Shown here: positions 55,638 through 63,004 of the stretch, piece by piece | Position numbering within the stretch: the first letter of the stretch is position 1 | Layout of the letters: the number at the start of each line of letters is the position of its first letter | Assembly: GCF_022179305.1 (NCBI RefSeq) | Contig: NZ_BPQP01000061.1 | Location: forward strand, 1 to 64,000 | Origin: Methylobacterium iners | Lineage (GTDB): Bacteria; Pseudomonadota; Alphaproteobacteria; Rhizobiales; Beijerinckiaceae | Length of the DNA stretch: 64,000 nucleotides | Direction of reading: 5' to 3' | Made by a program: the position numbers and the translations under genes | Notes under the pieces: model-generated | Seen by the model: only the letters and a program-made list of their open reading frames with translations | What the model was told of the DNA's origin: nothing | The model's database searches: none

Positions 55638-56251
55638 AAGATGCGGCCCGCATGTTCCGGCCCCGGCACCCAGCAGCTCTCGCGTCTTCCAAAGAGGCGG
55701 TAGCGATGACGAGCGACCCATCGGTACAGTGGGTCGCGCAGGCGACGCGGCACGAGCTTCAAGACCAGCGCCGCCCTCCAGGGCCAGCCCAATCCGCCGT
55801 AGATCGCCAGAACGGCGTCGCTGCCTCGCAGGACCACGTCGCCATCGACGACGATCAGCGTATCGGGATCGCGCGGGTCGATGCCGGAGGATCGGTAGAG
55901 CGCGGTTCCTATCTCACCCTGCATGGAGGCAAGTCGAAAGACCCCGGCCCGATCGTGCCGCAGCACGAACTGCGCGTTCGCACAGCACAGGACGCAGACC
56001 GCGTCGAAGACGATGATCGGCCCCTCGGCAAGCTCCGAGCGGTTGCTGTCTCGCCGAAGCTGATGCCGGACCACGCGCACCGAGGCGCGCTGCCCGCGGA
56101 ACAGTCGGATCAGCTTACCGACTTGGCTGAAAAAGGCAGCAGCCACGGATATCCCGGCCGTCGCACGGTTCGAGGCCCTCTTCGCGACCTCGGCCGCGGT
56201 CAGGCGCGCGCCGAAGCGACCGTCCGCGCCGAACGTCGGCATCGTGCTCAT
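55634..56251 (-). CDS. DCC-family (DUF393) thiol-disulfide oxidoreductase-like protein
   Basis: A 205-residue protein. The defining DxxCxxC motif is 'FDAVCVLC' with Asp83, Cys86 and Cys89, followed by 'ANAQFVLRHDRAGVFRLASM', 'DTLIVVDGDVVLRGSDAVLA' and 'WRALLVLKLVPRRLRDPLYRWVARHRY'-like ending, all DUF393 features. The usual Gly after Asp is Ala here. An N-terminal extension of about 75 residues is not family-typical. Its ATG overlaps the stop of the DUF4166 gene upstream by four bases (ATGA), and its stop overlaps the start of the fusion gene downstream. A redox role is expected from the cysteines, but family members are poorly characterised. Confidence 0.85.
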   Translation of the reverse strand: MSTMPTFGADGRFGARLTAAEVAKRASNRATAGISVAAAFFSQVGKLIRLFRGQRASVRVVRHQLRRDSNRSELAEGPIIVFDAVCVLCCANAQFVLRHDRAGVFRLASMQGEIGTALYRSSGIDPRDPDTLIVVDGDVVLRGSDAVLAIYGGLGWPWRAALVLKLVPRRLRDPLYRWVARHRYRLFGRRESCWVPGPEHAGRIL

Positions 56252-56967
56252 GCGACCCCCTCCTGATCGGCGGGCTCAGCGTCCCGGAAGACGGCCTCCT
56301 GCCGGATCAGCCGCCCGAACCACCGGTGGCGGATGTCGAGGGTGAAGCGGAAGGCGCCGATGGGCTCGTCCGACCCGGCCTCGGCGTGAGTGACGGTGAG
56401 CGCGCCGGGCGTTAGCCAGTCCGGCAGGTACACCCGCCGCCCGAGACAGGCGGCGAAGTAGCGCCCGCTACGGAAGCCGAGCACCCCGTCCATCACAGCG
56501 ACGGTGAGGGTCATTCCGACGCCTGCACCGACATGCTCCTCCAGCCCCGTCGGACCGGCGAAGCGCTTGGCCGAGTGGATCACCTGCGGGAAGCCGCAGG
56601 CGCGGGCGTAGAGCCGGGTCCAGACCTGACCGCCGCCTTCCGGGTCCTCGGTCACGGTGACGACGCTGGCACGCCCGGGCTCACGCTCCAGCGGCAGCGG
56701 GCCGCCGATCAGCCGCGCGCCCTGCGCCGCGAGCCAGCCGAGGCAGCTGAAACGCACCGCGACGACCCGCCCGACATAGACCGCGCTCGTCCCTTGCGCG
56801 AGGCGCTTGCCGAAACGGCGCCGCACGGCCGGTGACAGCCCTGCCCAGTCCCGTTCCGGGATCAGCGCCCGGAAGCGAAGGTCCAGGAGATCGCCCCCGG
56901 TGTCGGGCGCGCGCGCCGGGCGTGGTTCGGGGGTTGATCTTGCGCTGACTGAGACCGTGCTACCCAT
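56248..56967 (-). CDS. Stand-alone DUF4166 protein
   Basis: A 239-residue protein of the DUF4166 type: 'FRALIPERDWAGLSPAVRRR' near the start, 'GTSAVYVGRVVAVRFSCLGW', 'GQVWTRLYARACGFPQVIHS', 'GRRVYLPDWLTPGALTVTHA' and 'GAFRFTLDIRHRWFGRLIRQ'. The same blocks, much diverged, end the fusion protein at 53976, so the operon holds two DUF4166 modules. The family is associated with dehydrogenase-like proteins and perhaps lipid-linked chemistry, but no activity is known. The ATG at 56967 follows GGGAGG, and an upstream ATG at 57015 is less likely. It is preceded by the regulator gene 80 bases upstream. Confidence 0.82.
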   Translation of the reverse strand: MGSTVSVSARSTPEPRPARAPDTGGDLLDLRFRALIPERDWAGLSPAVRRRFGKRLAQGTSAVYVGRVVAVRFSCLGWLAAQGARLIGGPLPLEREPGRASVVTVTEDPEGGGQVWTRLYARACGFPQVIHSAKRFAGPTGLEEHVGAGVGMTLTVAVMDGVLGFRSGRYFAACLGRRVYLPDWLTPGALTVTHAEAGSDEPIGAFRFTLDIRHRWFGRLIRQEAVFRDAEPADQEGVA

Positions 56968-57047
56968 CGGGACCTCCCTGGGCTTAGAGCTCGGATGTCG
57001 TTGTCCGCGGGTCACGAGCGTATGGCCCGCAGCCCGTCTGATGCGGC

Positions 57048-57608
57048 TTACGGCTCACCCTTGGAGGGCAGGAACTTCACGATCCGGCCGCCGAGGCGGA
57101 TCAGCTTGGACAGCGTCCCGCGCGGCACGTTGAGCATCTGGCCGTACCAGCCCTCCATCGTCTCGGTGAACTCGAGCATGGCGCGCAAGCGCCGCTGCGC
57201 GACGGCCCCGACCGCGGGGTCGCCGTCGGCCTCGGCGACGCAGACGCGCAGGGCCGCGATGGCGGGGTCGATCTCGCGCTCCTTGCGGCCGGCGGCGATG
57301 CGCGTGACCATCTCCCAGAGGTCGGTCTCGGCGGCGAAGTGGTCTCGGCGCTCGCCCATCACCGGCACCCGGCGGATCAGGTTCCAGCCGAGCAGCTCGC
57401 GGAGCGAGGTCGAGACGTTCGATCGGGCGATGCCGAGCGTGCCTGCGATCTCGTCGGCGGTGAGTGGACGCTCCGAGAGGTAGAGGAGCGCGTGGATCTG
57501 CGCGACCGAGCGGTTGACGCCCCACTGACCACCGAGGTCGCCCCAGTGCAGCACGAAGCGCTCGACGGCGGCGGGAAGGCTTCCAGTAACGACTGTTTCT
57601 TCTGTCAT
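57048..57608 (-). CDS. GbsR/MarR-family transcriptional regulator
   Basis: A 186-residue winged-helix regulator, first gene of the operon. After an N-terminal helix, 'FVLHWGDLGGQWGVNRSVAQ' and 'IHALLYLSERPLTADEIAGT' are GbsR features. The recognition helix lies in 'LGIARSNVSTSLRELLGWNL', and the wing in 'IRRVPVMGERRDHFAAETDL'. GbsR proteins repress choline and glycine-betaine genes in Bacillus, but many homologues control other operons. A 30-base dyad covers its own start codon, which suggests autorepression and control of the DUF4166/DCC operon downstream. The ATG at 57608 gives the expected length; the frame to 57695 would not. Confidence 0.9.
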   Translation of the reverse strand: MTEETVVTGSLPAAVERFVLHWGDLGGQWGVNRSVAQIHALLYLSERPLTADEIAGTLGIARSNVSTSLRELLGWNLIRRVPVMGERRDHFAAETDLWEMVTRIAAGRKEREIDPAIAALRVCVAEADGDPAVGAVAQRRLRAMLEFTETMEGWYGQMLNVPRGTLSKLIRLGGRIVKFLPSKGEP

Positions 57609-57622
57609 GACAGAAATAACAG
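57593..57622. promoter_or_regulatory. Operator-like dyad centred on the regulator's start codon
   Basis: CTGTT-TC-TTCTGTCATGACAGAA-AT-AACAG: a perfect 16-base palindrome (57600-57615) flanked symmetrically by matching 5-base arms. The ATG of the GbsR-type gene (minus strand, 57608-57606) lies at its centre. Such a site is well placed for autorepression. Confidence 0.65.
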
Positions 57623-57945
57623 GACAGACTAACCGGTTTGTCAAGGGGGCGGGATCGTCACGACGTTGGTCCACGTCACGGTTGCCGTGGGACACCTTCT
57701 GCAGAGCCCCGACATCGCGACCGTGATGATCGGGCCATACGCGTCGGCGCTCGGCCTCATCTGGAAACCGGCCCGCCGCCTCGTGAAGGGCGCGATGCGA
57801 GCCCAGTTCGGGGCGGCCGTCTCGGGCGCCTTGACCGTGACCGCCCGGCGCGGTCTTCCGGTCGGCCTCGGTCCGAGGCGCTCCCGCGCCGGTTCCTCGG
57901 GCTCCTCACGCCGACCCAAGGTCCCGCAGCGAGAGCAAGGCAGAA
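57609..57945. other. Divergent region between the GbsR and MAPEG genes
   Basis: The 337 bases hold the GbsR dyad at the left end. A plus-strand frame with no proper start encodes some membrane-like residues ('IATVMIGPYASALGLIWKPA') but no recognised family, so I do not call a gene. GCGAGAGCAAGGC just before 57946 may be the MAPEG ribosome site. Confidence 0.45.
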
Positions 57946-58362
57946 ATGAAAATCTACATCCTTCAGCCGGTCATCGCCCAGATCGGGCTGATGGTGGCAC
58001 TCTACATCTGGCTGACCGTCGCCAGGACGCTGGCGGTGCGGCGCGGTGAAGTCAAGTACGACGCCTTCGTACTCGGACGCAGTGAGCCGCTACGCATCGC
58101 GCGGGTCACACGCAATCTCGCGAACCAGTTCGAGCTCCCGGTCCTGTTCGTCGGTTGTGTCGCCCTTCTCGTCGCGCTCGACGCGGTGACGCCGTTCGAC
58201 GTGGCCATGGCCTGGGCCTTCGTCGCCGGCCGCGTCGCCCATATGCTGGTTCAGACGCTGACGGATAACGTCCCGCTGCGCGGACAGGTTTTCACCCTCA
58301 ATTTCCTCGCCTTCCTCGGCATCGCCGCCCACTTGGCTCTGATTTCCGTAGGCCTTCCATGA
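57946..58362 (+). CDS. MAPEG-family membrane protein
   Basis: A 138-residue inner-membrane protein with four helices, of the MAPEG type (membrane-associated proteins in eicosanoid and glutathione metabolism; bacterial members are mostly uncharacterised). Helix 1 is 'IYILQPVIAQIGLMVALYIW'. The conserved 'VTRNLANQFELPVLFVGCVA' includes the N-x-x-E-x-P-V-L-F motif of the family. 'AWAFVAGRVAHMLVQTL' and 'VFTLNFLAFLGIAAHLALIS' follow. It is divergent from the GbsR operon and could belong to the same regulon, which contains a thiol oxidoreductase. That link is an inference from gene placement. Confidence 0.88.
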   Translation: MKIYILQPVIAQIGLMVALYIWLTVARTLAVRRGEVKYDAFVLGRSEPLRIARVTRNLANQFELPVLFVGCVALLVALDAVTPFDVAMAWAFVAGRVAHMLVQTLTDNVPLRGQVFTLNFLAFLGIAAHLALISVGLP

Positions 58363-58436
58363 GCGTGCGTCCTGGGCAGGATTCCAGGCACCGCATCGAC
58401 ACCGTCATCGAATACCGGAATTGAGGACCCCGGCGT

Positions 58437-60293
58437 TCAGGGCGCGTAGGCCCGCATCGCCGCCGGCAGGCCGGCCGGCTGCGTGGCGGGCCGCAGCGGA
58501 TCGGCGGAGCCGCGGGAGCCCGGCTCGTCCTTGCCCGCCGGGCGCACCGTCACCGCGTCCCAGGGTCCGCCGATCTCGAACAGGGTGGCATTGCGCGAGG
58601 CGGCGTCGAGCCCGCTCGGCGCGAGCTCGGCCCGGGCCGAGAAGCTGCGCGCGGGCAGGGAGACCATGCCCCGCAGCGAGGCGGTCAGGGCCTGCGCCTT
58701 GAGCGAGCCCTCGACGATCTCGCCGATGCCGCCGGCGAAGCGCAGGGTCACGGCCGCGCGCTCGAAATCGGTGCGCCCGGTGCGGCGGGTCAGCGAGCGG
58801 GTGACGGGCGCGTCGCGCGCCATCTCGGCGAGGTTGAGCCCCGCCAGGGTGCCGCCGTCGATGGAGAGGTTGGCCCGCCCGCTGAGGCTGCGCACGAGGT
58901 CGCCCGCGCGCCGTCCCTGGCCCTCGAAGGCGAAGTGGCCCTGCGCGCCGCCGAGCACCCAGCGGTACTGGCCGAGGTCGATCAGCAGGGCGCCCAGGTC
59001 GAGGCGGTCGAGGGCGCCCTGCGTCCGGACCTCCGTCAGCGCGTGGTCGGCCGCCGAGGCGGTCAGCCCGATCCGGCCCTTGACGGTCGCGCCCTTCACG
59101 CTGGCCCGGCCGAGGGAGGCCTCGATGCTGCCCGCCCGCACCAGGACCCCGCCCGCCACGTCCTCGAGGAGAACGGGCCCGAGGCGGGCGGTGCCGGCCG
59201 AGACGCGCAGGTCGAGGTCCCCCCCGGTCAGCGGCGCGAGCGCGAGCTCCGGCCCGGCATCCCCCTCCGGGGGAGCGTCGAGGCCGAACAGGCGCAGCGT
59301 TCCGGCGAGCAGCGGCGCGACGTTGAGGGTCTCGGAGGCGAGCGTGGCCTGGATGGCCGGCCGCGTGCCCTCGAAGGTGATCGAGCCGGCGCCCTCCAGG
59401 CGGTTGCTGCCCGCGCTGACGCGCAGGGCCGGCATCAGGAGCGTGCGGCCCCGGGCCTCGAAGCTTCCTTCCAGGACGAGCGCCTCGATGAAGGGCGAGA
59501 GCGCGACGCCGCCGCCCGTCCAGGCCAGCGTCTCCGAGAGCGACGTGGTTTCGATGCTGCCGCGCCCGGCCAGGCGGAGCGCCTCCGCGAGGCTTCCCCG
59601 GCCCTCGATGGCGAGCTTGCCCGCCGGCCAGCTCGCCGTGGCCGCGAAGGGGCTGTCGCCCCCGGCGATGAGGTCGCCGAGGCGCAGGCCCGTGACCGCG
59701 AAGCGGGCCGTCCCGTCCCGGGCCGCGAAGCCGCCGGCGAGGTCGAGGGAGGCGCTCCAGAGCGGCCAGGACAGGGTGAAGTCGACGTCCCGCGCCGTCT
59801 GCGCGCGGCCGTCGCGCGGGTCGCGCCCGACCACGGTCGCCCGGGTCAGGCTGATGCGGCGGGGATGGGCGCCCTCGTCGCCCGAGAGCCCCGCGGCGAT
59901 CTTCGCGAGGGGGCCGGCCCAGCGCGCGTCGCCCTCCTCGGCCGAGAGGACGATCGTCCCGCCCTCCATCGCCAGGGCGCTGACCTCGACGCGGCCCGAG
60001 AGGAGCGCGAGCAGGCTGAGCTGCAGGGAGAGGGTCGCGCCCTCGGCCAGCACCGGGCCGTCGGCCGCGCCGGCCGAGAGCCTGACGCCCGAGAAGCCGA
60101 GCCGGGGCAGGGGCAGCAGCGCGACCTCCGTCGGCCCCTCGGCGAGCATCGCGACGCCGTAGGTCTTCGCGAGCTCGCGGCCGACGAAGTCGGCGAGGCC
60201 GGGCTGCGTCACCGACCAGGGCAGGCAGGCGGCCACGAGGGCGAGCGCCGCGCCGCCGAGGCCGATCCCGGAAATGAGGCGGCGCGCCGACAT
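58437..60293 (-). CDS. AsmA-like protein
   Basis: A 618-residue envelope protein of the AsmA type, thought to bridge the inner membrane and outer membrane and to act in lipid or outer-membrane assembly. The N-terminal helix 'GLGGAALALVAACLPWSVTQ' anchors it. Then 'VGRELAKTYGVAMLAEGPTE' and 'LPLPRLGFSGVRLS' are the typical opening. The C-terminal AsmA_2 core has 'FAFEGQGRRAGDLVRSLSGR', 'ANLSIDGGTLAGLNLAEMAR' and 'AAVTLRFAGGIGEI'. The start at 60293 follows ACGGAGTG. The frame to 60485 would add a non-membrane leader. Members often have several paralogues per genome. Confidence 0.88.
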   Translation of the reverse strand: MSARRLISGIGLGGAALALVAACLPWSVTQPGLADFVGRELAKTYGVAMLAEGPTEVALLPLPRLGFSGVRLSAGAADGPVLAEGATLSLQLSLLALLSGRVEVSALAMEGGTIVLSAEEGDARWAGPLAKIAAGLSGDEGAHPRRISLTRATVVGRDPRDGRAQTARDVDFTLSWPLWSASLDLAGGFAARDGTARFAVTGLRLGDLIAGGDSPFAATASWPAGKLAIEGRGSLAEALRLAGRGSIETTSLSETLAWTGGGVALSPFIEALVLEGSFEARGRTLLMPALRVSAGSNRLEGAGSITFEGTRPAIQATLASETLNVAPLLAGTLRLFGLDAPPEGDAGPELALAPLTGGDLDLRVSAGTARLGPVLLEDVAGGVLVRAGSIEASLGRASVKGATVKGRIGLTASAADHALTEVRTQGALDRLDLGALLIDLGQYRWVLGGAQGHFAFEGQGRRAGDLVRSLSGRANLSIDGGTLAGLNLAEMARDAPVTRSLTRRTGRTDFERAAVTLRFAGGIGEIVEGSLKAQALTASLRGMVSLPARSFSARAELAPSGLDAASRNATLFEIGGPWDAVTVRPAGKDEPGSRGSADPLRPATQPAGLPAAMRAYAP

Positions 60294-60706
60294 CGCACTC
60301 CGTCGCTGGGGCCAGGGCGACCGGCCGGGCGACACCCGGGGGCCGATGGCCGGCCCGGCGCGCAAAGCTTGCGGGCGCCGGACGAGGCCTTCCTTAGGGG
60401 CTTTGAAAGGTTTTGTCTTCCCGGCCGCCCGGTTCCCCTGTGCAAGGCAGGAATCGGGCGGGGGCGGGCGCCTTTCGGGGGCCATCGACGCCGCGATCGG
60501 GGAAACGGCCGGAAAGGGCGTTGCGCGGCCTGCTTCTTGCGCCTACGCGGCCGGTGGCCGGAATGCCCTCATCCACAACTTCGCCCAGGTCGCGGCGCAG
60601 AACCGCGTTGCGTTGCCGGCGCCGCGACCCGCCCCGAGGCGGAACGGTGCAGACGGGTCGCTGTTGTGCGGAGGGTGCCGGCGTGACGCTTGATCGAGGA
60701 ATTTCC
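60294..60706. other. Divergent intergenic region between the AsmA-like and PRC-barrel genes
   Basis: About 410 bases. An AT-richer patch with TTTGAAAGGTTTTGTC (60398-60413) is the best promoter candidate. The rest is GC-rich without a clear gene or RNA. Confidence 0.4.
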
Positions 60707-61348
60707 GTGCCGAGACTTCTTTCGACGATCGCCGCGGCGATCACGCTGTGGGCCGGCGCCGCGGGCGCGCAGGGCCTGCCCCCGGGCGAACCCGCGGGCC
60801 AGGCCGACGCGCCGCCCGCCCCTTCCCCTATCCCCGCCGCGCCGCCGGCCCCGCCGCCCGCGCCCGCGGTCCAGGCGCCTCCCGCCCCGCCGGCGCCGGC
60901 CGTGCAGGCCCCGCCCGCGGTGATGCCCACGGGCACGCCGGCCACCGTCCTCGACACGCAGGATTACGAGGGCATCCTCGGCAAGGGCGTGCGCAACGCC
61001 GCCGGCGAGGACATGGGCCGGATCATCGACATCGTCCTCGACAAGGACGGGCGCCCGCGCGCCGCGATCATCGATTTCGGCGGCTTCCTCGGCGTCGGCT
61101 CGCGCAAGATCGCCGTGGATTGGCGCGCGCTGCGCTTCGCGGCGGACGGCAAGCCCGGCCGGCCGGTGCTCCAGCTCAGCCGCAACCAGGTCCGGGTCTC
61201 GCCCGAGTACAAGCCCGGCGAGCCCATCGTCGTGCTCGGCCCCGCGAGCCCGAGCGCCCCGCCCGAGGGCGATCAGGCCACGGCCGTGCCGCCCGCTCCG
61301 GCCCCGCCCGCGCCTGCCGCCTCCCCGGACAAGCCGCCCGAGAAATGA
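60707..61348 (+). CDS. Secreted PRC-barrel domain protein
   Basis: A 213-residue protein from a GTG at 60707 that follows GAGGA. The signal peptide 'LLSTIAAAITLWAGAAGAQG' is followed by about 50 residues almost entirely of Pro and Ala. A PRC-barrel domain follows ('YEGILGKGVRNAAGEDMGRI', 'IDIVLDKDGRPRAAIIDFGG', 'FLGVGSRKIAVDWRALRF'). The tail is again Pro/Ala-rich. PRC-barrels bind other proteins or RNA; secreted ones are common in Methylobacteriaceae and their role is unknown. Its stop overlaps the start of the MFS gene by four bases (ATGA), suggesting joint translation. Confidence 0.85.
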   Translation: MPRLLSTIAAAITLWAGAAGAQGLPPGEPAGQADAPPAPSPIPAAPPAPPPAPAVQAPPAPPAPAVQAPPAVMPTGTPATVLDTQDYEGILGKGVRNAAGEDMGRIIDIVLDKDGRPRAAIIDFGGFLGVGSRKIAVDWRALRFAADGKPGRPVLQLSRNQVRVSPEYKPGEPIVVLGPASPSAPPEGDQATAVPPAPAPPAPAASPDKPPEK

Positions 61349-62676
61349 CGGCACCCCGGCCCTACACCCGCCGCCCCGTCGCCCCCCGCGACGTGCCGCG
61401 ATCCGACGTCCGCGCGCGCCCGCTCCCGCGGCGCCCCGCGGCTGCCGATCCGGCAGCGGAGACGACCCCCGAGATGACCGCCATCGCGCGTGCGAGCAGC
61501 CGGGGCCTCGACGGCTTCACCTTCTTCGTCGCCAACCTCCAGACGGGCTTCGGGCCGTTCCTCGCCGTGTACTTCACGCAGGCGAAGTGGACGCAGACGG
61601 ATATCGGCTTCGCGCTCACCGTCGGCAGCCTCGTCAGCCTCTTGGGCCAGATGCCTGGGGGCGCCTTCGTGGACGCGGTGCGCTCGCGCCGCTTCGCGGC
61701 CGGCGTCTCGGTCGTCGCCATCGCGCTGAGCGCGCTGGCGCTGGCGGTCTGGCCGAACTTCCTCATCGTGCTGCTCGCCATGGCGCTGCATTCCGCGGCG
61801 AGCTGCGTGCTCACCCCGGCCATCGCCGCCATCAGCATCGGCCTCGTCGGCCACGCGCGGGCCGGCGAGCGGCTGGGGCGCAACGCGAGCTTCTCAGCGC
61901 TGGGCAACGCCGTGGCCGCCGCCGGGATGGGCGCCTGCGGCTACTACCTCTCCAACGATGCCGTCTTCTACCTCACCGCCGCGCTGATGGTGCCGACGCT
62001 CATCGCGCTCTCCTTCATCCGCTCCGGCGAGCCGGGGGGGCCGCGCAAGCGCGCCGAGGAGGCCCGCGCGCCCGAGCCCGAGGGCTCCGTGCGCGCGCTC
62101 CTCACCAACCGGGCGCTCCTGTGCTTCGGCGCCTGCATGACCCTGTTCTTCCTCGCCAACGCCGCGATGCTGCCGCTGGTGGGCAGCCGGCTCACCCTGC
62201 GCGCCAGCGAGACGGCCACCGTGCTCATCGCCGCCTGCATCGTGGTCCCGCAGGTGGTGCTGGCGCTGACGGGCCCCGCGATCGGCCGCGCCGCGGAGCG
62301 CTGGGGCCGGCGCCCGCTCCTGCTCGTCGGCTTCGCCGCGCTCCCCATCCGGGGGCTCCTCTTCGCCTATACGGACAGCCCGGAGCTCCTGGTGGCGATC
62401 CAGGTCTTCGACGGCATCTCGGCCGCGGTGTTCGGCGTGATGGTGCCCCTCGTGGTCTCGGACGCGACCCGCTACACCGGCCGCTTCAACCTGGCGCTCG
62501 GCGCGGTGGGCACCGCCATGGGCATCGGCGCCGCCCTCTCGACCTCGCTCGCCGGCATCATGGCCGACCGGCTGGGCACCCAGACCGCCTTCCTGGGCCT
62601 GGCCATCGTCGGCTTCGCGGGGCTGGCGCTGCTGGCGCTGATCATGCCGGAGACGCGGCGGAGTCCGGTGGTGTGA
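61345..62676 (+). CDS. MFS transporter
   Basis: A 443-residue inner-membrane protein with 12 helices. The N-terminal 50 residues are Arg/Pro-rich and cytoplasmic. The first half has 'SSRGLDGFTFFVANLQTGFG' and 'SLLGQMPGGAFVDAVRSRRF', with a motif-A-like loop. The second half has 'LTGPAIGRAAERWGRRPLLL' and 'GIMADRLGTQTAFLGLAIVG'. It resembles bacterial multidrug or sugar-efflux MFS proteins, but no substrate can be read. The start ATG at 61345 overlaps the PRC-barrel stop. An internal ATG near 61473 would cut away the basic leader and is possible. Confidence 0.88.
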   Translation: MTAPRPYTRRPVAPRDVPRSDVRARPLPRRPAAADPAAETTPEMTAIARASSRGLDGFTFFVANLQTGFGPFLAVYFTQAKWTQTDIGFALTVGSLVSLLGQMPGGAFVDAVRSRRFAAGVSVVAIALSALALAVWPNFLIVLLAMALHSAASCVLTPAIAAISIGLVGHARAGERLGRNASFSALGNAVAAAGMGACGYYLSNDAVFYLTAALMVPTLIALSFIRSGEPGGPRKRAEEARAPEPEGSVRALLTNRALLCFGACMTLFFLANAAMLPLVGSRLTLRASETATVLIAACIVVPQVVLALTGPAIGRAAERWGRRPLLLVGFAALPIRGLLFAYTDSPELLVAIQVFDGISAAVFGVMVPLVVSDATRYTGRFNLALGAVGTAMGIGAALSTSLAGIMADRLGTQTAFLGLAIVGFAGLALLALIMPETRRSPVV

Positions 62677-63004
62677 GGCGTGGGGCGACGGGCTCACCGG
62701 CACGAAGCCGGGGCGCCAACGGCTCTTCTGACACCTAGGAGACCTTGAGAGTGTCGGTTCCGGCCTGTCCGATCTAGTGGAGGCGGACGACCGGGATGGA
62801 CGGCCACGTCAGCTGCGCCGCGGCTCCCGAGCACGATCTCTTTCACAGCCCCCATGTGCGCGAGCACACCGGCGACGGCCAAGCCTTCGTGCAACGGTTC
62901 TGGTGCGTGAGGCCTCTCCATCGCCGCACGCCACTCCCCATTTCGCTCCGCCATCGACGTCAAGGTCAGCGGCGCGCCCTTCCTGTGATCTGCGGCGAGG
63001 CGGC
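62677..63004. other. Intergenic region without a recognised gene
   Basis: The 328 bases between the MFS gene and the hydrolase gene differ in codon flavour from their neighbours. A minus-strand frame here encodes 'EGLAVAGVLAHMGAVKEIVL', which looks protein-like, but it has no identifiable domain and reads into the hydrolase gene. It may be a decayed gene fragment. Confidence 0.35.
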
